Below, in pieces: positions 38,189-52,440 of a stretch of DNA of 64,000 nt. The translations under genes and the position numbers were made by a program. The notes beneath the pieces are model-generated. The model was not told the DNA's origin. It saw nothing but the letters and a program-made list of their open reading frames with translations, and did no database searches. Position 1 is the first letter of the stretch, and each line of letters opens with the position of its first letter. The stretch covers positions 1 through 64,000 of the forward strand of contig NW_027476802.1 in the NCBI RefSeq assembly GCF_051020955.1, in the 5' to 3' direction. The DNA comes from Megalopta genalis (Eukaryota; Arthropoda; Insecta; Hymenoptera; Halictidae).

Positions 38189-41100
38189 AACTCGTTTGTT
38201 GCTTCAGCATTTGAAGCTATGTCACTTATATCGCAAGGATCCGAAGCTAAATTATTGGTTTGGCATGGATTTGAAGCTAAACCTTCTACATCGCATTGAT
38301 TTGCTGCTAAATCATGTGTTTCCCTTGGATTTGAAGCTAATTCGTTTGTTACGCATGCAGTTGAATCTAAATAACGTATATCACAAGTATTTGTATCGAA
38401 ACCATTTGTTTCGTATGGATTTAAAGCTAAACCTTCTACATCGTATTGATTTGCTGCTAAATCATTGGTTTCGCATGGATTTGAAGCTAAACCTTCTACA
38501 TCGCATTGATTTGCTGCTAAATCATGTGTATCGCATGGATTTTGAAGGTAACTCGATTGCTTCGTCTGCATTTGAAGCTATATCACTTATATCCCAAGTG
38601 TTTGAAGATAAATCATTTGTTTCGCATGGATTTGAAGCTAAACCTTCTACATCGCATTGATTTGCTGCTAAATCATGTGTTTCGTATGGATTTGAAGCTA
38701 ATTCGTTTGTTTCGTCTGCATAGAAAGCTATGTCACTTATATTGCAAGTATCTGAAGCTAAATCATTGGCTTCGCGCGGATTTAAAGCTAAACCTTCAAA
38801 ATCGCATTGATTTGAAGATAAATCATGTGATTCGCTTGGCTTTGAAGCTAACTCGTTTGTCTCCCCTGCAGTTGAATCTATATCACTTATATTGCATGTA
38901 TTTGAAGCTAAATCATTTGTTCCGCATGGATTTGATGCTAAACCTTCTACATCGCATTAATTTGCTGCTAAATCATGTGTTTCGCATGGATTTAATCTAA
39001 CCCGTTTGTTTCGTCTGCATTTGAAACTATGTCACTTATATCGCAAGTATCTGAAGCTAAATCAATGGTTTCGTATGGATTTGAAGCTAAACTTTCTACA
39101 TCGCATTGATATGTAGCTAAATCATGTGTTTCGCATGAATTTGAATCTAACTCGTCTCTTTCGTCTGCATTTGAAACTATGTCACTTATATCGCAAGTAT
39201 CTGGAGCTAAATCATTGGTTTCGCATGGATTTGAAGCTAAACCTTCTACATCGCATTGATTTGCTGTTAAATCATTTGTTTCGCATGGATTTTAAGCTAA
39301 CTCGTTTGTTTCGTCTGCATTTGAAATTATGTCACTTACATCGCAAGTATCTGAAGTTAAATCATTGGTTTCGCATGGGTTTGAAGCTAAACCTTCTACA
39401 TCGCATTGATTTGCTGCTAAATCATGTGTTTCGCATGGATTTAACCTATCTCGTTTGTTTCGTCTGCATTTGAAACTATGTCACTTATATCGCAACTATC
39501 TGAAGCTAAATCATTGGTTTCGCATGGATTTGAAGCTAAAGATTCTACATCGCATTGATTTGCTGCTAAATCATGTGTTTCGCATGGATTTAAGCTAAAT
39601 CGTTTGTTTCGTCTGCATTTCAAACTATGTCACTTATATCGCAAGTATCTGAAGCTAAATCATTGGTTTCGCATGGATTTGAAGCTAAACTTTCTACATC
39701 GCATTGATTTATAGCTAAATCATGTGTTTCGCATGAATTTGAAGCTAACTCGTCTCTTTCGTCAGCATTTGAAACTATGTCACTTATATCGCAAGTATCT
39801 GGAGCTAAATCATTGGTTTCGCATGAATTTGAAGCTAAACCTTCTAAATCGCACTGATTTGCTGCTAAATCATCTGTTTCGCTTGGATTTGAAGCTAAAT
39901 CGTTTGTTTCGTCTGCATTTGAAACTATGTCACTTACATCGCAAGTATCTGAAGTTAAATCATTGGTTTCGCATGGATTTGAAGCTAAACCTTCTACATC
40001 GCATTGATTTGCTGCTAAATCATGTGTTTCGCTTGGATTTGAAGCTAATTCGTTTGTTACGCATGCAGTTGAATCTAAATAACGTATATCACAAGTATTT
40101 GTAGTTAAACCATTTGTTTCGCATGGATTTAAAGCTAAACCTTCTACATCGCATTGATTTGCTGCTAAATCATGTGTTTCGCATGGATTTAAGCTAACTC
40201 GTTTGTTTCGTCTGCATTTCAAACTATGTCACTTATATCGCAAGTATCTGAAGCTAAATCATTGGTTTCGCATGGATTTGAAGCTAAACTTTCTACATCG
40301 CATTGATTTGTAGCTAAATCATGTGTTTCGCATGAATTTGAAGCTAACTCGTCTCTTTCGTCTGCATTTGAAACTATGTCACTTATATCGCAAGTATCTG
40401 GAGCTAAATCATTGGTTTCGCATGGGTTTGAAGCTAAACCTTCTACATCGCATTGATTTGCTGCTAAATCATGTGTATCGCATGGATTTAACCTAACTCG
40501 TTTGTTTCGTCTGCATTTGAAACTATGTCACTTACATCGCAAGTATCTGAAGTTAAATCATTGGTTTCGCATGGATTTGAAGCTAAACCTTCTACATCGC
40601 ATTGATTTGCTGCTAAATCATGTGTTTCGCTTGGATTTGAAGCTAATTCGTTTTTACGCATGCAGTTGAATCTAAATAACGTATATCACAAGTATTTGTA
40701 GTTAAACCATTTGTTTCGCGTGGATTTAAAGCTAAACCTTCTACATCGCATTGATTTGCTGCTAAATCATGTGTTTCGCATGGATTAAAGCTAACTCGTT
40801 TGTTTCGTCTGCATTTGAAACTATGTCACTTATATTGCAAGTATCTGAAGCTAAATCATTGGTTTCGCATGGATTTGAAGCTAAACTTTCTACATCGCAT
40901 TGATTTGTAGATAAATCATGTGTTTCGCATGGATTTGAAGCTAATTCGTTTGTTTCGTCTGCATATAAGGCTATGTCACTTATATCGAAAGTATCTGAAG
41001 CTAAATCATTGGTTTCGCATGGATTTGAAGCTAAACCTTCTACACCGCATTGATTTGCTGCTAAATCATGTGTTTCGCATGGATTTAAGCTAACTCGTTT

Positions 41101-43418
41101 GTTTCGAATGCATTTCAAACTATGTCACTTATATCGCAAGTATCTGAAGCTAAATCATTGGTTTCGCATGGATTTGAAGCTAAACTTTCTACATCGCATT
41201 GATTTGTAGCTAAATCATGTGTTTCACATGAATTTGAAGCTAACTCGTCTCTTTCGTCAGCATTTGAAACTATGTCACTTATATCGCAAGTATCTGGAGC
41301 TAAATCATTGGTTTCGCATGGATTTGAAGCTAAACCTTCTACATCGCATTGATTTGCTGCTAAATCATTTGTTTCGCATGGATTTTAAGCTAACTCGTTT
41401 GTTTCGTCTGCATTTGAAACTATGTCACTTACATCGCAAGTATCTGAAGTTAAATCATTGGATTCGCATGGATTTGAAGCTAAACTTTCTACATCGCATT
41501 GATTTGTAGCTAAATCATGTGTTTCGCATGAATTTGAAGCTAACTCGTCTCTTTCGTCTGCATTTGAAACTATGTCACTTATATCGCAAGTATCTGGAGC
41601 TAAATCATTGGTTTCGCATGGGTTTGAAGCTAAACTTTCTACATCGCATTGATTTGTAGCTAAATCATGTGTTTCGCATGAATTTGAAGCTAACTCGTCT
41701 CTTTCGTCTGCATTTGAAACTATGTCACTTATATCGCAAGTATCTGGAGCTAAATCATTGGTTTCGCATGGGTTTGAAGCTAAACCTTCTACATCGCATT
41801 GATTTGCTGCTAAATCATGTGTATCGCATGGATTTAACCTAACTCGTTTGTTTCGTCTGCATTTGAAACTATGTCACTTACATCGCAAGTATCTGAAGTT
41901 AAATCATTGGTTTCGCATGGATTTGAAGCTAAACCTTCTACATCGCATTGATTTGCTGCTAAATCATGTGTTTCGCTTGGATTTGAAGCTAATTCGTTTT
42001 TACGCATGCAGTTGAATCTAAATAACGTATATCACAAGTATTTGTAGTTAAACCATTTGTTTCGCGTGGATTTAAAGCTAAACCTTCTACATCGCATTGA
42101 TTTGCTGCTAAATCATGTGTTTCGCATGGATTAAAGCTAACTCGTTTGTTTCGTCTGCATTTGAAACTATGTCACTTATATTGCAAGTATCTGAAGCTAA
42201 ATCATTGGTTTCGCATGGATTTGAAGCTAATTCGTTTGTTTCGTCTGCATATAAGGCTATGTCACTTATATCGAAAGTATCTGAAGCTAAATCATTGGTT
42301 TCGCATGGATTTGAAGCTAAACCTTCTACATCGCATTGATTTGCTGCTAAATCATGTGTTTCGCATGGACTTAAGCTAACTCGGTTGTTTCGTCTGCATT
42401 TGAAACTATGTCACTTATATCGCAAGTATCTGGAGCTAAATCATTGGTTTCGCATGGATTTGAAGCTAAACCTTCTACATCGCATTGATTTGCTGCTAAA
42501 TCATTTGTTTCGCATGGATTTTAAGCTAACTCGTTTGTTTCGTCTGCATTTGAAACTATGTCACTTACATCGCAAGTATCTGAAGTTAAATCATTGGATA
42601 CGCATGGATTTGAAGCTAAACCTTCTACATCGCATTGATTTGCTGCTAAATCATGTGTTTCGCACGGTTTTAAGCTATCTCGTTTGTTTCGTCTGCATTT
42701 GAAACTATGTCACTTATATCGCAACTATCTGAAGCTAAATCATTGGTTTCGCATGGATTTGAAGCTAAACCTTCTACATCGCATTGATTTGCTGCTAAAT
42801 CATGTGTTTCGCATGGATTTAAGCTAACTCGTTTGTTTCGTCTGCATTTCAAACTATGTCACTTACATCGCAAGTATCTGAAGTTAAATCATTGGATTCG
42901 CATGGATTTGAAGCTAAACCTTCTACATCGCATTGATTTGCTGCTAAATCATTTGTTTCGCATGGATTTTAAGCTAACTCGTTTGTTTCGTCTGCATTTG
43001 AAACTATGTCACTTACATCGCAAGTATCTGAAGTTAAATCATTGGATTCGCATGGATTTGAAGCTAAACCTTCTACATCGCATTGATTTGCTGCTAAATC
43101 ATGTGTTTCGCACGGTTTTAAGCTATCTCGTTTGTTTCGTCTGCATTTGAAACTATGTCACTTATATCGCAACTATCTGAAGCTAAATCATTGGTTTCGC
43201 ATGGATTTGAAGCTAAACTTTCTACATGGCATTAATTTGTAGCTAAATCATGTGTTTCGCATGGATTTGAAGCTAATTCGTCTGTTGCGCATGCAGTTGA
43301 ATCTAAATAACGAATATCACAAGTATTTGTAGCTAAACTACTTGTTTCGCATGGATTTAAAGCTAAACCTTCTACATCGCATTGATTTGCTGCTAAATCA
43401 TGTGTTTCGCATGGAATT

Positions 43419-43575
43419 GAAGCTAAACCTTTCTACATCGCATTGATTTGAAGCACAATCATGTGTTTTGCTCGGATTTGAAGCTAACTCGTTTGCTTCG
43501 CATACAGTTGTAGCTAAATTATATATATCACGAGTATTTGTAGCTAAACCAGTAATTTGGCATGGATTTGAAGCT
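43419..43575 (+). repeat. Most diverged family B unit, copy 2
   Basis: Nearly identical to the unit at 38032 (offset 5,387 bp), including the extra T in CCTTTCTAC. Flanks also match on both sides. Confidence 0.85.
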
Positions 43576-44362
43576 AACTCGTTTGTTGCTTCTGCATTTG
43601 AAGCTATGTCACTTATATCGCAAGTATCCGAAGCTAAATCATTGGTTTGGCATGGATTTGAAGCTAAACCTACTACATCGCATTGATTTGCTGCTAAATC
43701 ATGTGTTTCCCTTGGATTTGAAGCTAATTCGTTTGTTACGCATGCAGTTGAATCTAAATAACGTATATCACAAGTATTTGTATCGAAACCATTTGTTTCG
43801 TATGGATTTAAAGCTAAACCTTCTACATCGTATTGATTTGCTGCTAAATCATTGGTTTCGCATGGATTTGAAGCTAAACCTTCTACATCGCATTGATTTG
43901 CTGCTAAATCATGTGTATCGCATGGATTTTGAAGGTAACTCGATTGCTTCGTCTGCATTTGAAGCTATATCTCTTATATCCCAAGTGTTTGAAGATAAAT
44001 CATTTGCTTCGCATGGATTTGAAGCTAAACCTTCTACATCGCATTGATTTGCTGCTAAATCATGTGTTTCGCATGGATTTGAAGCTAATTCGTTTGTTAC
44101 GCATGCAGTTGAATCTAAATAACGTATATCACAAGTATTTGTAGTTAAACCATTTGTTTCGCATGGATTTAAAGCTAAACCTTCTACATCGCATTGATTT
44201 GCTGCTAAATCATGTGTTTCGCATGGATTTAAGCTAACTCGTTTGTTTCGTCTGCATTTCAAACTATGTCACTTATATCGCAAGTATCTGAAGCTAAATC
44301 ATTGGTTTCGCATGGATTTGAAGCTAAACTTTCTACATCGCATTGATTTGTAGCTAAATCAT

Positions 44363-47300
44363 GTGTTTCGCATGAATTTGAAGCTAACTCATCTCTTTCG
44401 TCTGCATTTGAAACTATGTCACTTATATCGCAAGTATCTGGAGCTAAATCATTGGTTTCGCATGGGTTTGAAGCTAAACCTTCTACATCGCATTGATTTG
44501 CTGCTAAATCATGTGTTTCGCATGAATTTGAAGCTAACTCGTCTCTTTCGTCTGCATTTGAAACTATGTCACTTATATCGCAAGTATCTGGAGCTAAATC
44601 ATTGGTTTCGCATGGGTTTGAAGCTAAACCTTCTACATCGCATTGATTTGCTGCTAAATCATGTGTATCGCATGGATTTAACCTAACTCGTTTGTTTCGT
44701 CTGCATTTGAAACTATGTCACTTACATCGCAAGTATCTGAAGTTAAATCATTGGTTTCGCATGGATTTGAAGCTAAACCTTCTACATCGCATTGATTTGC
44801 TGCTAAATCATGTGTTTCGCTTGGATTTGAAGATAATTCGTTTTTACGCATGCAGTTGAATCTAAATAACGTATATCACAAGTATTTGTAGTTAAACCAT
44901 TTGTTTCGCGTGGATTAAAGCTAAACCTTCTACATCGCATTGATTTGCTGCTAAATCATGTGTTTCGCATGGATTAAAGCTAACTCGTTTGTTTCGTCTG
45001 CATTTGAAACTATGTCACTTATATTGCAAGTATCTGAAGCTAAATCATTGGTTTCGCATGGATTTGAAGCTAAACTTTCTACATCGCATTGATTTGTAGA
45101 TAAATCATGTGTTTCGCATGGATTTGAAGCTAATTCGTTTGTTTCGTCTGCATATAAGGCTATGTCACTTATATCGAAAGTATCTGAAGCTAAATCATTG
45201 GTTTCGCATGGATTTGAAGCTAAACCTTCTACATCGCATTGATTTGCTGCTAAATCATGTGTTTCGCATGGACTTAAGCTAACTCGGTTGTTTCGTCTGC
45301 ATTTGAAACTATGTCACTTATATCGCAAGTATCTGAAGCTAAATCATTGGTTTCGCATGGATTTGAAGCTAAACCTTCTACATCGCATTGATTTGCTGCT
45401 AAATCATGTGTTTCGCATGGATTTTGAAGGTAACTCGATTGCTTCGTCTGCATTTTAAGCTATATCACTTGTATCCCAAATGTTTGAAGCTAAATCATTT
45501 GTTTCGCATGGATTTGAAGCTAAACCTTCTACATCGCATTGATTTGCTGCTAAATCATGTGTTTCGCATGGATTTAAGCTAACTCGTTTGTTTCGAATGC
45601 ATTTCAAACTATGTCACTTATATCGCAAGTATCTGAAGCTAAATCATTGGTTTCGCATGGATTTGAAGCTAAACTTTCTACATCGCATTGATTTGTAGCT
45701 AAATCATGTGTTTCACATGAATTTGAAGCTAACTCGTCTCTTTCGTCAGCATTTGAAACTATGTCACTTATATCGCAAGTATCTGGTGCTAAATCATTGG
45801 TTTCGCATGGATTTGAAGCTAAACCTTCTACATCGCATTGATTTGCTGCTAAATCATTTGTTTCGCATGGATTTTAAGCTAACTCGTTTGTTTCGTCTGC
45901 ATTTGAAACTATGTCACTTACATCGCAAGTATCTGAAGTTAAATCATTGGATTCGCATGGATTTGAAGCTAAACTTTCTACATCGCATTGATTTGTAGCT
46001 AAATCATGTGTTTCGCATGAATTTGAAGCTAACTCGTCTCTTTCGTCTGCATTTGAAACTATGTCACTTATATCGCAAGTATCTGGAGCTAAATCATTGG
46101 TTTCGCATGGATTTGAAGCTAAACCTTCTACATCGCATTGATTTGCTGCTAAATCATGTGTATCGCATGGATTTTGAAGGTAACTCGATTGCTTCGTCTG
46201 CATTTGAAGCTATATCTCTTATATCCCAAGTGTTTGAAGATAAATCATTTGTTTCGCATGGATTTGAAGCTAAACCTTCTACATCGCATTGATTTGCTGC
46301 TAAATCATGTGTTTCGCATGGATTTGAAGCTAATTCGTTTGTTTCGTCTGCATAGAAAGCTATGTCACTTATATTGCAAGTATCTGAAGCTAAATCATTG
46401 GCTTCGCGCGGATTTAAAGCTAAACCTTCAAAATCGCATTGATTTGAAGATAAATCATGTGATTCGCTTGGCTTTGAAGCTAACTCGTTTGTCTCCCCTG
46501 CAGTTGAATCTATATCACTTATATTGCATGTATTTGAAGCTAAATCATTTGTTCCGCATGGATTTGATGCTAAACCTTCTACATCGCATTAATTTGCTGC
46601 TAAATCATGTGTTTCGCATGGATTTAATCTAACCCGTTTGTTTCGTCTGCATTTGAAACTATGTCACTTATATCGCAAGTATCTGAAGCTAAATCAATGG
46701 TTTCGCATGGATTTGAAGCTAAACTTTCTACATCGCATTGATATGTAGCTAAATCATGTGTTTCGCATGAATTTGAATCTAACTCGTCTCTTTCGTCTGC
46801 ATTTGAAACTATGTCACTTATATCGCAAGTATCTGGAGCTAAATCATTGGTTTCGCATGGATTTGAAGCTAAACCTTCTACATCGCATTGATTTGCTGTT
46901 AAATCATTTGTTTCGCATGGATTTTAAGCTAACTCGTTTGTTTCGTCTGCATTTGAAACTATGTCACTTACATCGCAAGTATCTGAAGTTAAATCATTGG
47001 TTTCGCATGGGTTTGAAGCTAAACCTTCTACATCGCATTGATTTGCTGCTAAATCATGTGTTTCGCATGGATTTAACCTATCTCGTTTGTTTCGTCTGCA
47101 TTTGAAACTATGTCACTTATATCGCAACTATCTGAAGCTAAATCATTGGTTTCGCATGGATTTGAAGCTAAAGATTCTACATCGCATTGATTTGCTGCTA
47201 AATCATGTGTTTCGCATGGATTTAAGCTAAATCGTTTGTTTCGTCTGCATTTCAAACTATGTCACTTATATCGCAAGTATCTGGAGCTAAATCATTGGTT

Positions 47301-50300
47301 TCGCATGAATTTGAAGCTAAACCTTCTAAATCGCATTGATTTGCTGCTAAATCATTTGTTTCGCATGGATTTTAAGCTAATTCGTTTGTTTCGTATGCAT
47401 TTGAATCTATGTCACTTACATCGCAAGTATCTGAAGTTAAATCATTGGTTTCGCATGGATTTGAAGCTAAACCTTCTACATCGCATTGATTTGCTGCTAA
47501 ATCATGTGTTTCGCATAGATTTAAGTTAACTCGTTTGTTTCGTCTGCATATAAAGCTATGTCACTTATATTGCAAGTATCTGAAGCTAAATCATTGGCTT
47601 CGCATGGTTTTGCAGCTAAATCTTCTACATCGCATTGATTTGCTGCTAAATCATGTGTTTCGCTTGGATTTGAAGCTAATTCGTTTGTTACGCATGCAGT
47701 TGAATCTAAATAACGTATATCACAAGTATTTGTAGTTAAACCATTTGTTTCGCATGGATTTAAAGCTAAACCTTCTACATCGCATTGATTTGCTGCTAAA
47801 TCATGTGTTTCGCATGGATTTAAGCTAACTCGTTTGTTTCGTCTGCATTTCAAACTATGTCACTTATATCGCAAGTATCTGAAGCTAAATCATTGGTTTC
47901 GCATGGATTTGAAGCTAAACTTTCTACATCGCATTGATTTGTAGCTAAATCATGTGTTTCGCATGAATTTGAAGCTAACTCGTCTCTTTCGTCTGCATTT
48001 GAAACTATGTCACTTATATCGCAAGTATCTGGAGCTAAATCATTGGTTTCGCATGGGTTTGAAGCTAAACCTTCTACATCGCATTTATTTGCTGCTAAAT
48101 CATGTGTTTCGCATGAATTTGAAGCTAACTCGTCTCTTTCGTCTGCATTTGAAACTATGTCACTTATATCGCAAGTATCTGGAGCTAAATCATTGGTTTC
48201 GCATGGGTTTGAAGCTAAACCTTCTACATCGCATTGATTTGCTGCTAAATCATGTGTATCGCATGGATTTAACCTAACTCGTTTGTTTCGTCTGCATTTG
48301 AAACTATGTCACTTACATCGCAAGTATCTGAAGTTAAATCATTGGTTTCGCATGGATTTGAAGCTAAACCTTCTACATCGCATTGATTTGCTGCTAAATC
48401 ATGTGTTTCGCTTGGATTTGAAGATAATTCGTTTTTACGCATGCAGTTGAATCTAAATAACGTATATCACAAGTATTTGTAGTTAAACCATTTGTTTCGC
48501 GTGGATTAAAAGCTAAACCTTCTACATCGCATTGATTTGCTGCTAAATCATGTGTTTCGCATGGATTAAAGCTAACTCGTTTGTTTCGTCTGCATTTGAA
48601 ACTATGTCACTTATATTGCAAGTATCTGAAGCTAAATCATTGGTTTCGCATGGATTTGAAGCTAAACTTTCTACATCGCATTGATTTGTAGATAAATCAT
48701 GTGTTTCGCATGGATTTGAAGCTAATTCGTTTGTTTCGTCTGCATATAAGGCTATGTCACTTATATCGAAAGTATCTGAAGCTAAATCATTGGTTTCGCA
48801 TGGATTTGAAGCTAAACCTTCTACATCGCATTGATTTGCTGCTAAATCATGTGTTTCGCATGGACTTAAGCTAACTCGGTTGTTTCGTCTGCATTTGAAA
48901 CTATGTCACTTATATCGCAAGTATCTGAAGCTAAATCATTGGTTTCGCATGGATTTGAAGCTAAACCTTCTACATCGCATTGATTTGCTGCTAAATCATG
49001 TGTTTCGCATGGATTTTGAAGGTAACTCGATTGCTTCGTCTGCATTTTAAGCTATATCACTTGTATCCCAAATGTTTGAACCTAAATCATTTGTTTCGCA
49101 TGGATTTGAAGCTAAACCTTCTACATCGCATTGATTTGCTGCTAAATCATGTGTTTCGCATGGATTTAAGCTAACTCGTTTGTTTCGAATGCATTTCAAA
49201 CTATGTCACTTATATCGCAAGTATCTGAAGCTAAATCATTGGTTTCGCATGGATTTGAAGCTAAACTTTCTACATCTCATTGATTTGTAGCTAAATCATG
49301 TGTTTCACATGAATTTGAAGCTAACTCGTCTCTTTCGTCAGCATTTGAAACTATGTCACTTATATCGCAAGTATCTGGTGCTAAATCATTGGTTTCGCAT
49401 GGATTTGAAGCTAAACCTTCTACATCGCATTGATTTGCTGCTAAATCATTTGTTTCGCATGGATTTTAAGCTAACTCGTTTGTTTCGTCTGCATTTGAAA
49501 CTATGTCACTTACATCGCAAGTATCTGAAGTTAAATCATTGGATTCGCATGGATTTGAAGCTAAACTTTCTACATCGCATTGATTTGTAGCTAAATCATG
49601 TGTTTCGCATGAATTTGAAGCTAACTCGTCTCTTTCGTCTGCATTTGAAACTATGTCACTTATATCGCAAGTATCTGGAGCTAAATCATTGGTTTCGCAT
49701 GGGTTTGAAGCTAAACCTTCTACATCGCATTGATTTACTGCTAAATCATGTGTATCGCATGGATTTAACCTAACTCGTTTGTTTCGTCTGCATTTGAAAC
49801 TATGTCACTTACATCGCAAGTATCTGAAGTTAAATCATTGGTTTCGCATGGATTTGAAGCTAAACCTTCTACATCGCATTGATTTGCTGCTAAATCATGT
49901 GTTTCGCATGGATTTAACCTATCTCGTTTGTTTCGTCTGCATTTGAAACTATGTCACTTATATCGCAACTATCTGAAGCTAAATCATTGGTTTCGCATGG
50001 ATTTGAAGCTAAAGATTCTACATCGCATTGATTTGCTGCTAAATCATGTGTTTCGCATGGATTTAAGCTAAATCGTTTGTTTCGTCTGCATTTCAAACTA
50101 TGTCACTTATATCGCAAGTATCTGAAGCTAAATCATTGGTTTCGCATGGATTTGAAGCTAAACTTTCTACATCGCATTGATTTATAGCTAAATCATGTGT
50201 TTCGCATGAATTTGAAGCTAACTCGTCTCTTTCGTCAGCATTTGAAACTATGTCACTTATATCGCAAGTATCTGGAGCTAAATCATTGGTTTCGCATGAA

Positions 50301-52440
50301 TTTGAAGCTAAACCTTCTAAATCGCATTGATTTGCTGCTAAATCATTTGTTTCGCATGGATTTTAAGCTAACTCGTTTGTTTCGTCTGCATTTGAATCTA
50401 TGTCACTTACATCGCAAGTATCTGAAGTTAAATCATTGGTTTCGCATGGATTTGAAGCTAAACCTTCTACATCGCATTGATTTGCTGCTAAATCATGTGT
50501 TTCGCATAGATTTAAGTTAACTCGTTTGTTTCGTCTGCATATAAAGCTATGTCACTTATATTGCAAGTATCTGAAGCTAAATCATTGGCTTCGCATGGTT
50601 TTGCAGCTAAATCTTCTACATCGCATTGATTTGCTGCTAAATCATGTGTTTCGCTTGGATTTGAAGCTAATTCGTTTGTTTCGTCTGCATATAAAGCTAT
50701 TTCACTTATATTGCAAGTATCCGCAGCTAAATCATTGGCTTCGCATGGATTTAAAGCTAAACCTACTACATCGCTTTGATTTGCTGCTAAATCATGTGTT
50801 TCGCATGGATTTGAAGCTATCTCGTTTCTTTCGTCTGCATTTGAAACTATGTCACTTATATCGCAAGTATCTGGAGCTAAATCATTGGTTTCGCATGGAT
50901 TTGAAGCTAAACCTTCTACATCGCATTGATTTGCTGCTAAATCATGTGTATCGCATGGATTTTGAAGGTAACTCGATTGCTTCGTCTGCATTTGAAGCTA
51001 TATCTCTTATATCCCAAGTGTTTGAAGATAAATCATTTGTTTCGCATGGATTTGAAGCTAAACCTTCTACATCGCATTGATTTGCTGCTAAATCATGTGT
51101 TTCGCATGGATTTGAAGCTAATTCGTTTGTTTCGTCTGCATAGAAAGCTATGTCACTTATATTGCAAGTATCTGAAGCTAAATCATTGGCTTCGCGCGGA
51201 TTTAAAGCTAAACCTTCAAAATCGCATTGATTTGAAGATAAATCATGTGATTCGCTTGGCTTTGAAGCTAACTCGTTTGTCTCCCCTGCAGTTGAATCTA
51301 TATCACTTATATTGCATGTATTTGAAGCTAAATCATTTGTTCCGCATGGATTTAAAGCTAAACCTTCTACATCGCATTGATTTGCTGCTAAATCATGTGT
51401 TTCGCATGGATTTAAGCTAACTCGTTTGTTTCGTCTGCATTTCAAACTATGTCACTTATATCGCAAGTATCTGAAGCTAAATCATTGGTTTCGCATGGAT
51501 TTGAAGCTAAACTTTCTACATCGCATTGATTTGTAGCTAAATCATGTGTTTCGCATGAATTTGAAGCTAACTCGTCTCTTTCGTCTGCATTTGAAACTAT
51601 GTCACTTATATCGCAAGTATCTGGAGCTAAATCATTGGTTTCGCATGGGTTTGAAGCTAAACCTTCTACATCGCATTGATTTGCTGCTAAATCATGTGTT
51701 TCGCATGAATTTGAAGCTAACTCGTCTCTTTCGTCTGCATTTGAAACTATGTCACTTATATCGCAAGTATCTGGAGCTAAATCATTGGTTTCGCATGGGT
51801 TTGAAGCTAAACCTTCTACATCGCATTGATTTGCTGCTAAATCATGTGTATCGCATGGATTTAACCTAACTCGTTTGTTTCGTCTGCATTTGAAACTATG
51901 TCACTTACATCGCAAGTATCTGAAGTTAAATCATTGGTTTCGCATGGATTTGAAGCTAAACCTTCTACATCGCATTGATTTGCTGCTAAATCATGTGTTT
52001 CGCTTGGATTTGAAGATAATTCGTTTTTACGCATGCAGTTGAATCTAAATAACGTATATCACAAGTATTTGTAGTTAAACCATTTGTTTCGCGTGGATTA
52101 AAAGCTAAACCTTCTACATCGCATTGATTTGCTGCTAAATCATGTGTTTCGCATGGATTAAAGCTAACTCGTTTGTTTCGTCTGCATTTGAAACTATGTC
52201 ACTTATATTGCAAGTATCTGAAGCTAAATCATTGGTTTCGCATGGATTTGAAGCTAAACTTTCTACATCGCATTGATTTGTAGATAAATCATGTGTTTCG
52301 CATGGATTTGAAGCTAATTCGTTTGTTTCGTCTGCATATAAGGCTATGTCACTTATATCGAAAGTATCTGAAGCTAAATCATTGGTTTCGCATGGATTTG
52401 AAGCTAAACCTTCTACATCGCATTGATTTGCTGCTAAATC
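44363..52440 (+). repeat. Family B 3,592-bp higher-order repeat, about 2.3 copies
   Basis: Copies start at 44363, 47954 and 51546, steps of 3,591 and 3,592 bp (24 basic units). Internal landmarks keep the step, for example TTTCACATGAATTTG at about 45,713 and 49,305. The third copy stays collinear only to about 52,440 and then jumps to sequence matching copy 2 near 49,660. Confidence 0.88.

Larger units (their letters stand above)
37671..44362 (+). repeat. Family B mosaic zone with 5,387-bp repeat
   Basis: About 37,860-38,660 matches about 43,250-44,050 at an offset of 5,387 bp (36 units). Between them, units of several subtypes alternate. A 150-bp local duplication is seen at 41,506 and 41,656. 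Closely similar segments near 42,530 and 42,980 begin with the GTTAAATCATTGGATTCGC variant. Confidence 0.8.
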